Numbered from the stretch's first letter, positions 32,819 through 41,325 are shown. The stretch: 64,000 nucleotides of DNA from Scatosoma sp045542595 (GCA_045542595.1 JAZQLI010000040.1:45131-109130), one strand, 5' to 3'. Notes: generated by a model not told the origin, from the sequence alone. Numbers and translations are program-made.

Positions 32819-33835
32819 TTAAATTTTTTGCGGCTTAATGCACTCGCCCGTGGCGGCACTTTGGAAGATAACGAAAAACCCTTCCGTTTCACTAAAAGGG
32901 GAGCTGGGCACGAACACGCACGCGTCCGCAATTTCTTTGGGGGGACTTTCCTTATCTTCGGCAACGAGTGCGTAACACACGTATTTTGCTTTATCGCCGG
33001 CGTACACCACGCCCACGAGATATTCCGTTCCTTCCTTTCCGTTTTGTATTTTTACCCACTCACTACAGGAAAACGCACCGCAAAGCCGCGTGTCGCGCGG
33101 ATATTTTTTAAGGAGTTCGTCTATTTCGTGCTTGACGGACTGATAATATCCGTCCCCGTCCGTTTGAAACGGGTGGAGTACGCGTTCAGCATCGTCATTT
33201 TCCGTAACAGCAAGCCCTTTTTTCTCGTCTTGTTTTTCAACTGTGCCTTGAGTGCGTGCATCGCCGCCAGTTTCGTGAAGCAACTCTTGTCCATATTCCT
33301 TTCCTTCTTTTTCGTAATAATTTTCCATACAAACCTTTTCGTCGTCGTAGCTTTCGTTATCCGTTTGCGTATGGACAAGGGGCGGTATTTCCAACTCTTC
33401 TTTTTCGGCAATTTCGTCAGTGCTGGTCATAGCGGTTTTATCCTGTGCCACACGGGATAGGGCGGTTGGCAATGCCGCGTTTACTATTTTCTTCCAATCG
33501 TATACGCCGTTGCCGTTCACGCCGTACGCCACGGGGATAATTTCGTTTTTGACGTAACAAATGATACCGCAAAACCCTTGCGCAATTTCCATATCCGAAA
33601 GAATATTAAAAAGACTTTTCCCCCGTAAGGGCAGCATTTCACTGCGCCCGTTCAAGTCGGAGAGAATACAATAATATTCCCCTGAAACGAGTGGTGCAAA
33701 ATTGATAGCGGACACTTCAACCGCGAGGTTTTTCCCGTATTGTTCCACCTTGATTAAGCCCGATAAATTTTTTCCGTCGCCCGAAAACCCCTGTTTTACC
33801 TGTCGTAGAATGCACATTTTTTTAACATATTGCAT
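32819..33835 (-). CDS. Hypothetical two-domain protein, 338 aa
   Basis: Not recognised. The start at 33835 follows GGAGG; the longer open frame to 33892 lacks one. The N-terminal domain (about residues 1-130) is beta-rich (GKNLSGLIKVEQYGKN, YYCILSDLNGRSEMLPLRGK, GFCGIICYVKNEIIPVAYG). A long acidic, unstructured linker (about 135-225, with NDDAERVLHP at the end) precedes a C-terminal helical/beta domain (YYQSVKHEIDELLKKYPRDT, YLVGVVYAGDKAKYVCYALV). Both ends carry a strand with Val/Tyr-rich GV-YG-type sequence that may indicate a duplicated fold. No membrane segment or signal. Monocistronic. Confidence 0.6.
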   Translation of the reverse strand: MQYVKKMCILRQVKQGFSGDGKNLSGLIKVEQYGKNLAVEVSAINFAPLVSGEYYCILSDLNGRSEMLPLRGKSLFNILSDMEIAQGFCGIICYVKNEIIPVAYGVNGNGVYDWKKIVNAALPTALSRVAQDKTAMTSTDEIAEKEELEIPPLVHTQTDNESYDDEKVCMENYYEKEGKEYGQELLHETGGDARTQGTVEKQDEKKGLAVTENDDAERVLHPFQTDGDGYYQSVKHEIDELLKKYPRDTRLCGAFSCSEWVKIQNGKEGTEYLVGVVYAGDKAKYVCYALVAEDKESPPKEIADACVFVPSSPFSETEGFFVIFQSAATGECIKPQKI

Positions 33836-33971
33836 TTGTGCTTGCCTCCGCTTGTATGCTCTTGTGTAAGTATATATGTAAAAACCGCGCAAATATTGAC
33901 GTATTTTATGATATTTTCACTCTTTTCGCGGAAAAATTTTCTAAAAACTCCATAAAAAACCGCGCCAAGTA

Positions 33972-34000
33972 TTGACCTGCGCCCGTTTTTTCAGTATAAT
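33972..34000 (+). promoter_or_regulatory. Promoter of the popT-comF unit
   Basis: TTGACC (33972-33977) and TATAAT (33995-34000), 17-bp spacer. Confidence 0.8.
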
Positions 34001-34032
34001 AGAAAGGTAGAAATTTATGTAAGGAGAATATC

Positions 34033-35037
34033 GTGGGAAAGGACGATTTACAAATTGCACTTATTAAATACAATAAAAAAACGTGGTGTAAAAGTGCGGT
34101 TTTGGGCTTCTTTATAGGGCTTGCCGTTATCGTACCCGGCATTAGCGGCTCAACGGTGGCTATCATTTTTAAATTATACGATCAGTTTTTGTACGCACTC
34201 GGTAATCTATTGAAAAAATTCAAACAATGCTTTGTGTTTTTGTTGCCTATCGGTATCGGTATGCTCTTGGGTATACTACTTGGGTTTATCGGCGTAAAAA
34301 GCTTGCTGAAAATATTACCGTTTGCCATCATTTGCCTGTTTGCAGGGCTAATGGTCGGCGCGTTTCCTGCCGTATACGACGAAGTAAAAGACGCCAAAAA
34401 AACACCCCTGCGCATCGCTCTTTTCGTTTTAGGGCTTGCCATTCCCGTTGCTATGGGTTGCATTTCCGCATACGGCACGTGGAGTATGCAATCGGTGTCC
34501 GCGACAACCGAACTGCTTGAAAACGGCGCACCCGTATTAAAGACGTTTGAAAATATCGGAGTGGGGCACGTACTCGCTTCCCTTGCCTTAGGCGTTGCGA
34601 TGGGTTTAACGCAAATCGTTCCCGGACTTTCCTTTAGCGCGGTTATGATGGCGGTGGGTTGGTTTGCCGATTTTATCGCTAGTATTAGCTTAACCTACTG
34701 GAAATCGAATCCGGCAATTTTCCTTGTCTACGGCGGTATGGGGATAGGGCTTATCGTTAGCGTGTTGGCGCTTTCCAAAGTATTAACTACGCTTTTCGAA
34801 CGCGCGCGCCATACGTCCTATGCTATGATAGTAGGGTTATCGCTCGGCTCGGTGCTTTCTATGTTTTGTAACGGGGATATTATGGAAGTATATCTTTCGT
34901 GGGCGCAGGGCACGGCGGCAAATCCCGTATTAGATATCGTGCTGGGCATACTCCTGTTCGCGGTGGGCATAGTGAGTGCATACCTGCTTGTCCGCTATCA
35001 AAAGAAACAGGACGCCGCCAAGGAAACGGGGAAATAG
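34033..35037 (+). CDS. popT: DUF368 family polyprenyl-phosphate transporter
   Basis: 334-aa polytopic membrane protein of the DUF368 family, members of which (PopT) have been reported to recycle undecaprenyl phosphate across the membrane for envelope synthesis. Family landmarks are FIGLAVIVPGISGSTVAIIFKLYDQFL (around residues 25-50), MVGAFPAVYDEV, and the second repeat GVAMGLTQIVPGLSFSAVMMAVGWF (about residue 200), showing the internal inverted duplication. Starts at GTG behind AAGGAG. The comF gene begins immediately after its stop. Confidence 0.88.
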   Translation: MGKDDLQIALIKYNKKTWCKSAVLGFFIGLAVIVPGISGSTVAIIFKLYDQFLYALGNLLKKFKQCFVFLLPIGIGMLLGILLGFIGVKSLLKILPFAIICLFAGLMVGAFPAVYDEVKDAKKTPLRIALFVLGLAIPVAMGCISAYGTWSMQSVSATTELLENGAPVLKTFENIGVGHVLASLALGVAMGLTQIVPGLSFSAVMMAVGWFADFIASISLTYWKSNPAIFLVYGGMGIGLIVSVLALSKVLTTLFERARHTSYAMIVGLSLGSVLSMFCNGDIMEVYLSWAQGTAANPVLDIVLGILLFAVGIVSAYLLVRYQKKQDAAKETGK

Positions 35038-35038
35038 T

Positions 35039-35857
35039 ATGCGCTTTTGGGACTTTCTCAAAACGAAATACCGCCGTTACCAACGCACGCACGGCTATGC
35101 TTGCGACGCGTGCAAAACGGAATTGTTTTTCTATCCCAAGCAACGCCTTTGTACGGCTTGCGAAAATACGCTTTATGCAAACGACGGTAACGTTTGTATA
35201 AAATGCGGTAGAAAAACGGTAACGGACGGTGTATGTTTAGATTGTAAAATGAAAACGCCTGCCTTTACGGTAGGCGTTTCTCCGTTTGTATACCAAGGTA
35301 AAACGGCAGGTCTAGTCAATCGTATGAAAAACGGCAACCGCCGCTTGCCTATATATTTCGGCGAGCGTATGGCGGACGAACTTCTCACTCGTTTTCCCAC
35401 TCTAAAAGAAGAATTCCCCATAGGCAGGTACGCGTTGAACGAAGCCGTAGAGCTTTGTATCCTGCCCGTACCCATCACGAAAGAACGCTTGCGCGAACGG
35501 GGATATAATCAAGCGGAAGAACTTGCTTTAAACGTAGAAGAACGCTTGAAAGAGTTGGGTGTAGCCGCAAAAACGTACACGGACGTATTGTTAAAAATTC
35601 AAGACGGCAGGTCGCAAAAAATATTAGACTATAAGGAGCGTGAAACGCAGGCGAAATCGGTATATCACGTACATAAACGCGCCTTTTGCAAGGGAAAGCT
35701 TTTGCTGCTTGTAGACGATATCCTAACGACGGGCGCAACGAGTAGTACTTGTGCGGAAATGTTACTAAACGCAGGGGCGAAAGCGGTGTATGTTCTTTGT
35801 GCCGCTTCGCTATCCGAACACGCAAACGCCTTAAAAAACCGCCGCAAAGACGAATAA
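35039..35857 (+). CDS. comF: ComF family phosphoribosyltransferase-like protein
   Basis: 272 aa. The N-terminal zinc-ribbon part has three Cys pairs (CDAC, CTAC, CIKC followed by CLDC; residues about 20-75). The C-terminal PRTase domain has the PRPP loop LLVDDILTTGAT (about residue 222) and the RGYNQAEELA signature (about residue 155). ComF is linked to natural competence DNA uptake in other Bacillota. The longer frame from 34976 lies inside popT; ATG at 35039 is preceded by a GGGGA sequence. No fliC/flgM or comE genes are nearby. Confidence 0.9.
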   Translation: MRFWDFLKTKYRRYQRTHGYACDACKTELFFYPKQRLCTACENTLYANDGNVCIKCGRKTVTDGVCLDCKMKTPAFTVGVSPFVYQGKTAGLVNRMKNGNRRLPIYFGERMADELLTRFPTLKEEFPIGRYALNEAVELCILPVPITKERLRERGYNQAEELALNVEERLKELGVAAKTYTDVLLKIQDGRSQKILDYKERETQAKSVYHVHKRAFCKGKLLLLVDDILTTGATSSTCAEMLLNAGAKAVYVLCAASLSEHANALKNRRKDE

Positions 35858-35877
35858 AAACTTAAAAATTTAAAAAC

Positions 35878-36828
35878 TTATAAAAACCGCCGCGCTTCAA
35901 TAAAATTATTCCAACGGGCAGTGCTTATTTTTTCAATTCTGGCGTAATCGGACGCGGTGTGTAAGATGTAATTATCCCCCAAATAAATGGCTACGTGGCC
36001 GATACGTTCGATACCCGTTAAGTGTTTACGGCTTTCGTTGGTAAAGAACATACAATCTCCCCGTTGCAAATCGCCACTCTTTACCTTTTTACCCTGTAAC
36101 ACTTGCGAACGGGTATGCACTTGCAATATTTTCCCCGCTCCCTTATAAAAGACGTATTGCACCAACGACGAACAATCAAATTTTTGCGCCGAAAATCCCT
36201 TTAACAACTTCCCTTCGCCGTCGTGCAAACGCACCGCGCCGTATACGTAGGGCACGCCGATAAGCTTATACCCTTCGTCAAGTACTTTCTCCACCTTTTC
36301 ATTGTCGCTTTTTTCAATGGAAAACACGGCTGCGTACGAAGCGTTCACGTACGCAGTTTTACCTTTATAATACGTTTTGTACCAGTTCCCCGTTTTGCCC
36401 AGTACGGCGTAACGGGTATTTTTTTCGGCGCTCCCCAGCACCGCGTATCCCGTACCCGCGCCCGAACGAATATTTACACTGTCGCCCGTACAATTTATGT
36501 ATTGTACCAATTCCGTTACCTGCTCTTCTTCCGACGAATCGTCCTTGCCCGTTGACGAGTTTGTGGCGCTGTTTTTCTCGGAAGACGACGAAGACGACGA
36601 AGACGACGAACTGCTTTCCTGCGTTGACGAGTCTTGCGACGAAGAACTGCTAGAATCGTTTTCTTCTATCGAACTGGAAGAACTGTCGATAGGTGCGCTT
36701 ATACTGCCTTCCATAGACGAATTTTGAGAAGACGACGAATTGTCGTTTTGGCAGGAAACGAGTGCCGCCGACGGCAAAATAAACCCTAAAGCGAGTAAAC
36801 ACGCCGCCACTTTTTTCATTCTTTTCAT
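35878..36828 (-). CDS. Lipoprotein with SH3 and NlpC/P60 peptidase domains
   Basis: 316 aa surface-anchored cell-wall hydrolase, cleaving peptide stems of peptidoglycan. Lipoprotein signal peptide with lipobox ALVSC (Cys about residue 26); a long Ser/Glu linker (about 30-105, with a run of ten Ser); an SH3b domain (about 110-175, DSVNIRSGAGTGYAVLG, GNWYKTYYKGKTAYV); and the NlpC/P60 domain (about 190-316) with catalytic Cys in KFDCSSLVQYVF, His in RIGHVAIYLG and a third residue in ILHTASD. The Ser linker codons appear on the plus strand as the GACGAAGAC-type low-complexity tract near 36575-36720. Monocistronic and convergent with comF. Confidence 0.93.
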   Translation of the reverse strand: MKRMKKVAACLLALGFILPSAALVSCQNDNSSSSQNSSMEGSISAPIDSSSSSIEENDSSSSSSQDSSTQESSSSSSSSSSSSEKNSATNSSTGKDDSSEEEQVTELVQYINCTGDSVNIRSGAGTGYAVLGSAEKNTRYAVLGKTGNWYKTYYKGKTAYVNASYAAVFSIEKSDNEKVEKVLDEGYKLIGVPYVYGAVRLHDGEGKLLKGFSAQKFDCSSLVQYVFYKGAGKILQVHTRSQVLQGKKVKSGDLQRGDCMFFTNESRKHLTGIERIGHVAIYLGDNYILHTASDYARIEKISTARWNNFIEARRFL

Positions 36829-37057
36829 AAGTAAACCTCTTGGTTTTCAATTTTTGTTTCCCGTGAAACACAAACGTTTTTCAGTCGGCGGAAAACACCA
36901 AACCATTGTATAAGCTCGTCGGTGAAAAATCAATACCAAAAAAACGGTAAAAAGGGGAATATTTCCCAACGCAGGGGAGAAAAGGTAAAAAAAGCGCGTG
37001 TATTTGGCGGTAGTTGCCAAAAGAGTAAAAATTTTTCTATCCAAGCGTAAGCGTTGC

Positions 37058-37086
37058 TTGCATATTTTAATGAAATATGTTATACT
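37058..37086 (+). promoter_or_regulatory. Promoter of the PHP phosphatase gene
   Basis: TTGCAT (37058-37063) and TATACT (37081-37086), 17-bp spacer. The 277-bp divergent gap upstream holds nothing else I can support. Confidence 0.6.
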
Positions 37087-37105
37087 AAGCGTCGAGGTAG
37101 GAGAT

Positions 37106-37942
37106 ATGGACAAGCTGTTGACGGATATACATACCCATTCCAAATTTTCGCACGACGGAATCGATACGTTGCAAGATATGCTTGCCGCCGCCGCGCAAAA
37201 AGGATTGTGCTTTTACGGTGTTTCCGAACATTACGATTACGACGTGTACGTAAAAACGGGTTCTAGAACGTGGACGGACGCAAACGCGGAAGAATATTTT
37301 CATACCGCTCGGCATTTACAGGAAGACTACGCAGGCGTTTTAAACGTGCTTATCGGCTACGAATACGGCTACACCGACGACGAGCAAGGTATGCAAGAAT
37401 ACGTTGGCGTAACGGAAAAATATAAACCCGATTTTGTGGTGAATAGCGTGCATACCTGCCACGGATTAGGCTATTGCGGCGGTGCTGTGTTCTATACTAA
37501 AGACGGAAAGTTGCGGAATAAAGACGAAGTGTATTTCGAATATTTATCTTTACTTCGTCAATGTTTAGACGTGCCGTATACTTACGATATCGTGGGGCAT
37601 ATCGGTTATGCCACGCGGTACGCGCCGTATGAAGATAAATCGTTATCCCTGCAAAAGTACGGGGCGCAAATAGACGATATTTTACGCACCGTTATAAAAA
37701 AAGACAAAATTTTAGAAGTCAACGCTTCCAACAAAGGCGGAACAGAGCCCTTTCTTCCCCAAAGAGATATACTGAAGCGGTATTTTCAGTTAGGCGGAAG
37801 AAAAATTTCCTACGCGTCCGACGCACACGGCGTTTCCCGTATTGCGGAGCACCGCGCAATGATAGTAGAAATGCTCAAGGAAATAGGTTTTACCTATATC
37901 ACCGTTCCCTGTCGGGGCGAGCATATCAAAGTGGAGATATAG
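37106..37942 (+). CDS. PHP-domain histidinol-phosphatase family protein
   Basis: 278 aa, polymerase-and-histidinol-phosphatase fold. Metal ligands: DIHTHSKFSHDG (residues 7-18), FYGVSEHYDYD (about residue 40), EYGY, VNSVHTC, DIVGHIGYATR and YASDAHGV near the C-terminus. Closest in layout to HisK/HisJ histidinol-phosphate phosphatases, but members also act on other phosphoesters, and no other his genes are nearby. Start at 37106 behind GGAG; the upstream extension would precede the promoter. A 69-aa gene follows by 12 bp. Confidence 0.85.
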   Translation: MDKLLTDIHTHSKFSHDGIDTLQDMLAAAAQKGLCFYGVSEHYDYDVYVKTGSRTWTDANAEEYFHTARHLQEDYAGVLNVLIGYEYGYTDDEQGMQEYVGVTEKYKPDFVVNSVHTCHGLGYCGGAVFYTKDGKLRNKDEVYFEYLSLLRQCLDVPYTYDIVGHIGYATRYAPYEDKSLSLQKYGAQIDDILRTVIKKDKILEVNASNKGGTEPFLPQRDILKRYFQLGGRKISYASDAHGVSRIAEHRAMIVEMLKEIGFTYITVPCRGEHIKVEI

Positions 37943-37954
37943 GAGATATACATT

Positions 37955-38164
37955 ATGTCGCAGTTAGACGTACTTAAATTATTACAACGCTACGGCGAAG
38001 AAACCGATTTGGCGGATTTCTCCCCCGACGAGCTGGAAGAACTGCTTCGTCAAATGGAAAACGGGGACGAACCGCTGCCCGAAAATTTTGCCGCGTTTAA
38101 GGAGCGGTATTTCGGCTTTTACGACGACGTAAAAGATAAATCGTTAAAAAAACAGGACTGGTAA
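37955..38164 (+). CDS. Small hypothetical protein, 69 aa
   Basis: Acidic, helical protein (MSQLDVLKLLQRYGEETD, FSPDELEELLRQMENGDE) without known motif. GGAG lies ahead of the ATG, and it follows the PHP gene by 12 bp and precedes a strong terminator, so it is the last gene of that unit. Function unknown. Confidence 0.7.
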   Translation: MSQLDVLKLLQRYGEETDLADFSPDELEELLRQMENGDEPLPENFAAFKERYFGFYDDVKDKSLKKQDW

Positions 38165-38167
38165 AGA

Positions 38168-38204
38168 AAAATCCACTGGCATATGACTGCCAGTGGATTT
38201 TTAT
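38168..38204 (+). terminator. Terminator after the PHP/69-aa unit
   Basis: 13-bp stem aaatccactggca / tgccagtggattt followed by a T-rich tail. Confidence 0.85.
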
Positions 38205-38221
38205 TATATAGCACGTGTTAA

Positions 38222-38680
38222 TTATATCAAAAAGGGAACAACGTCAAGCATAGATAAAGCACCTAAAAGTACGCAACCGTAGAATAAACCAAGTACGACG
38301 CCGATAATTAGAGAAACGACAAGTCCTTTAATAGCACCGCGTTTGGTTTCACTTTGATTTAAACAAAGCGCGATAATGATACCGATGACGCCCAACACAA
38401 AACCTAAAAGAAATCCAAGCCAAAAAGAACCTTCGCTTTCGTTGGAATTAGAAGTGGAATAAGTAGACGACGTTTGAGGGGCGGGAGCAGTGTCCGCTAT
38501 TTTTCCGCAAACAGGGCAATAGAAATGATTTTTATCTATTTTAGAGAAACAAGATTTGCATATTTTTAATACTGGCGCAGGTTTGGCAGGGGTTGCATTA
38601 GGGTTGCCTACGTACGCTTCGCAATGTTCGCAAAAACCGTCGTTGGTTTGTGTTTCTTTTCCACAATATTTACAGATCAT
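38222..38680 (-). CDS. Double zinc-ribbon membrane protein, partner of an XRE regulator
   Basis: 152 aa. Two short zinc ribbons, CKYCGKETQTNDGFCEHC (residues 3-20) and CKSCFSKIDKNHFYCPVC (about residues 41-58), then a Ser/Thr linker and two hydrophobic segments (FWLGFLLGFVLGVIGIIIAL and VVSLIIGVVLGLFYGCVLLG). The start at 38680 follows AAGGAG; a longer frame to 38719 would begin before the transcription start. The promoter (TTGACT 38743-38748, TATAAT 38720-38725) encloses a 17-bp palindrome as its exact spacer, so it should be repressed by the divergent XRE protein. Biological role unknown. Confidence 0.75.
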   Translation of the reverse strand: MICKYCGKETQTNDGFCEHCEAYVGNPNATPAKPAPVLKICKSCFSKIDKNHFYCPVCGKIADTAPAPQTSSTYSTSNSNESEGSFWLGFLLGFVLGVIGIIIALCLNQSETKRGAIKGLVVSLIIGVVLGLFYGCVLLGALSMLDVVPFLI

Positions 38681-38719
38681 ATTTTTTCTCCTTAGTATAG
38701 TTTGAAATAACATACTCAT

Positions 38720-38775
38720 ATTATATACGAGAATTTCTCGTAAGTCAAGTATTTTACGAGTATTTATCGTAAAAT
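38720..38775. promoter_or_regulatory. Divergent promoters with two palindromic XRE operators
   Basis: Operator 1 is TACGAGAATTTCTCGTA (38726-38742), a perfect palindrome that is exactly the spacer of the minus-strand promoter. Operator 2 is TACGAGTATTTATCGTA (38755-38771), overlapping the plus-strand -10 region (TAAAAT 38770-38775). Centres are 29 bp apart. The layout is the same as at 550-604 although the operator sequence differs. Confidence 0.8.
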
Positions 38776-38784
38776 AATAATAGT

Positions 38785-38991
38785 ATGAAAGAAATAGGGC
38801 AAAGAATTAAAGAATTAAGGGTGGAAAATAAACTATCTCAACAACAGTTTGGGGAGTTATTAGCCGTTTCACAAGATACGATATCTTTATGGGAAAACGG
38901 TAAAAGTTTACCCACGACGGAGAATTTGATTATCATCGCAAAAACTTTTAAAGTTTCTACGGATTATATTCTTTGTTTGGTTGATTATTAA
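38785..38991 (+). CDS. XRE-family transcriptional regulator, 68 aa
   Basis: Minimal Cro/C1-type HTH protein. The HTH core has KLSQQQFGELLAVSQDTISLWE and ends FKVSTDYILCLVDY. Same length and domain limits as the regulator at 612. It should bind the TACGAG-TCGTA palindromes and control itself and the zinc-ribbon gene. No Shine-Dalgarno sequence is visible and the predicted transcription start is within a few bases of the ATG, so the message is probably leaderless. Confidence 0.85.
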   Translation: MKEIGQRIKELRVENKLSQQQFGELLAVSQDTISLWENGKSLPTTENLIIIAKTFKVSTDYILCLVDY

Positions 38992-39008
38992 AATTAAGGC
39001 GTTGGAAT

Positions 39009-39056
39009 AAAAGCACACTATGGTCGTTAAATGCGAACCGCAGTGTGCTTTTTTTA
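39009..39056 (+). terminator. Terminator after the second XRE gene
   Basis: Stem aaaagcacact (39009-39019) with agtgtgctttt (39042-39052) and further T residues. Confidence 0.75.
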
Positions 39057-39071
39057 TCCACAAAATATTAA

Positions 39072-39295
39072 GTGATATTTTTAGCCTTGTGGCTAAAAGT
39101 GATATGCACGATGTGTCTTGCGTGATATTGCGACTTGTAGTCGCAGTTATATTAAATAAATCCACAACTTGCCGATAGGCAAATATCACTGCGTAGCAAC
39201 ATCACTCGTTGTAAAACGAATATCACAAATCCGCTTGCGGATTTATTTAGTTGTCGCCATTCCCTATGGGAAGAGCGACTGGATAGTCGCTTTTT
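39072..39295. repeat. Hairpin array with heptamer spacers, locus B
   Basis: Three direct copies of GTGATAT (39072, 39099, 39122) followed by two exact inverted copies ATATCAC (39183, 39220) and a degenerate third near 39200. Between them are small hairpins: ttttagcc/ggctaaaa, gcgact/agtcgc, ttgcc/ggcaa, cgtt/aacg, aaatccgc/gcggattt. An outer pairing joins aaataaatcc (near 39154) and ggatttattt (39239-39248). A terminator-like hairpin (gcgact/agtcgc plus T5) closes it at 39275-39295. No coding frame. Same plan as locus A at 24336-24490. Confidence 0.7.
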
Positions 39296-39429
39296 GTCGT
39301 ATTTTGCCAAAAATTTTCTTTCAAACGCTTGCCAAAAAGAAAAAGAATATGCTATAATGCAAATAGAAATAAATAGAGAAAAAATAATAAACAGCTTTCA
39401 GGGGAAAGCAAAAGGAGAAAGAAAAAAGT

Positions 39430-41100
39430 ATGTGGGACATCTTATTTAACGTATTAGCGTTGTTCACAAGCGTCGGCGTATTCATTGCAGGTATGAATAT
39501 GATGAGCGACGGTATCGAGCAGAGTGCAGGCTCGGGTTTGAAACGGCTGCTCGGGCGTATTAGTGATAACCGTTTTGCAGGCGTAGGTATCGGCGCAGGG
39601 GTAACGGCAATTATACAAAGTTCGGCGGCCACTACCGTTATGGCTATCGGTTTCGTAAACGCAGGCGTAATGACTTTGATGCAAGCCACGCCTATCATTA
39701 TGGGTGCAAATATCGGTACGACGGTTACGGGTATTTTGGTATCCCTTTCCAGCCTGCCTATCGCCGAAGTAATGGCGCTGCTTGCGTTTATCGGCGCAAT
39801 GATGACGTTTTTCAAAAACGATAAAATTAAGCGTATCGGCGGTACGCTTTGCGGTTTAGGGCTTATCTTTGTCGGGCTCGATTTAATGAGTGCGGCTTTC
39901 AAAGGCGAAGCGATTAACGAATTTTTCATCGGCGTATTTAAAATGGTGAATTTTCCGTTATTACTTATTTTAATCGGTATTATATTTACGGCTACCATTC
40001 AAAGTTCGTCCGCGGCGACAGGTGTCGTTATCGTTATGGCGGGCACGGGCGTAATTTCCGTGCAAAACGCGTTGTTTATCGTACTCGGTTCTAATATCGG
40101 TACGTGCGTTACGGCGGCGCTTGCGGCTATGGGCGCAAACGTAAATGCAAAACGCACCGCGTTTATCCACCTTACTTTCAACGTAATCGGTACAATTATC
40201 TTTACCGTTATCCTTTGGATATTCGGCGATTTTATCGTGGGAATATTACAAACGCTGCTTCCAAACAACGCGCAAATGCAAATCGCTTGGTTCCACGTAC
40301 TCTTTAACGTAACCACCACAGTCGTATTGTTGCCGTTCGTAAAACAACTGGTACAATGGGCGGAATTTGCCATCAAGGACAAGAAGACGGACGACGAAGA
40401 ATTGCGCTTGAAGTTCGTCGACGAACGCTTGCTTTCCACACCGCCTATCGCGCTTATGCAAGTGAAAAAAGAGTTGGAATATATGATTGCTTGCGCCAAA
40501 GAAAATATGGAAAAATCGTTTGAAAGCATTTTTAGCGGCAAGGACGAATACGGCGAAGCCATTTCCAAAAACGAAAGCGTTATCGATTTCACGAACAGTA
40601 CCGTAACGAAATATCTCATCAAATTATCAACGCTTGTAAACGCGAAAGACGAAAAGGCTATCGGTACGTATTTCCACGTATTAAACGACGTCGAACGTAT
40701 CGGCGACCACGCGGTAAACTTCTATGAAATCGGCGTGGAAATGCAAGAAAAAACCCTTTCGTTCTCCGCGGAAGCTATGGAAGAACTTACGCAAATGCGC
40801 GATAAAGTATTGCAAATGTTCGATATCGCAAAAGAAGCGTTCGATAACGGCAAGTCGGATAGACTGGTCGAATTGACAGGTTTAGAAAACGAAGTAGACG
40901 GAATGAAGCGTCAACTCACCGCCAACCATTTCGCCCGTTTAGCGGTAGGAAATTGTTGTGTAGAATTAAGCCCGTACTTCTCGTCTGCCGTGGCAGGGCT
41001 TGAACGTGTAGCCGACCACCTTATTAACGTCGGGTATAGCGTTTTGAACCCTACGGGTTCGCAAAGCCAAGCGGTGAAAGAAGAAAAAATTAAATTGTAA
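39430..41100 (+). CDS. Na/Pi cotransporter family protein with C-terminal PhoU-like domain
   Basis: 556 aa. The membrane part (residues 1-315) has two NptA/PNaS repeats, each with the QSSxAxT signature: IIQSSAATTVMAIGFVNAG (about residue 63) and TIQSSSAATGVVIVMAGTG (about residue 195). The C-terminal 210 residues form a PhoU-like helical bundle (YFHVLNDVERIGDHAVNFYE, SSAVAGLERVADHLINVGYS). It likely imports phosphate with sodium, with the PhoU part regulating it. TATAAT at 39353-39358 with TTGCCA upstream forms the promoter. Monocistronic with a clean terminator. Confidence 0.92.
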   Translation: MWDILFNVLALFTSVGVFIAGMNMMSDGIEQSAGSGLKRLLGRISDNRFAGVGIGAGVTAIIQSSAATTVMAIGFVNAGVMTLMQATPIIMGANIGTTVTGILVSLSSLPIAEVMALLAFIGAMMTFFKNDKIKRIGGTLCGLGLIFVGLDLMSAAFKGEAINEFFIGVFKMVNFPLLLILIGIIFTATIQSSSAATGVVIVMAGTGVISVQNALFIVLGSNIGTCVTAALAAMGANVNAKRTAFIHLTFNVIGTIIFTVILWIFGDFIVGILQTLLPNNAQMQIAWFHVLFNVTTTVVLLPFVKQLVQWAEFAIKDKKTDDEELRLKFVDERLLSTPPIALMQVKKELEYMIACAKENMEKSFESIFSGKDEYGEAISKNESVIDFTNSTVTKYLIKLSTLVNAKDEKAIGTYFHVLNDVERIGDHAVNFYEIGVEMQEKTLSFSAEAMEELTQMRDKVLQMFDIAKEAFDNGKSDRLVELTGLENEVDGMKRQLTANHFARLAVGNCCVELSPYFSSAVAGLERVADHLINVGYSVLNPTGSQSQAVKEEKIKL

Positions 41101-41115
41101 ATCTACGAAAAAACC

Positions 41116-41150
41116 ATTCCCCAAGCCACGAAAGCTTGGGGAATTTTTTA
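41116..41150 (+). terminator. Terminator of the Na/Pi cotransporter gene
   Basis: 11-bp stem attccccaagc / gcttggggaat followed by TTTTT. Confidence 0.85.
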
Positions 41151-41160
41151 ACAATTATGA

Positions 41161-41325
41161 TTATTCTATCGTTGTTATTTGTCTGCACTCTTGTATAACT
41201 TCCATTACGCGATTTTGAAAATCGGGCAATCGCTTAATTAAACCGAGTGCAATTTTTTCGAACAACCCCAAAAGGAGCACGTCGATACGGATAAGACGCA
41301 ATATTTTTAGTAACTTTTTCTTCAT
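41161..41325 (-). CDS. Small hypothetical basic protein, 54 aa
   Basis: MKKKLLKILRLIRIDVLLLGLFEK and a charged C-terminus with three Gln/Glu residues. Amphipathic to hydrophobic N-terminal half; could be a short membrane-associated peptide. AAGGAG lies 10 bases before the ATG at 41325; the longer frame to 41394 has no such site. Nothing more can be inferred, and it may not be a real gene. Confidence 0.4.
   Translation of the reverse strand: MKKKLLKILRLIRIDVLLLGLFEKIALGLIKRLPDFQNRVMEVIQECRQITTIE

Noticed and set aside
36575..36727. Low-complexity GACGAAGAC-type tract as a possible microsatellite or acidic protein on the plus strand
   Set aside because: On the minus strand it encodes the Ser-rich linker of the NlpC/P60 lipoprotein, which fully explains it.
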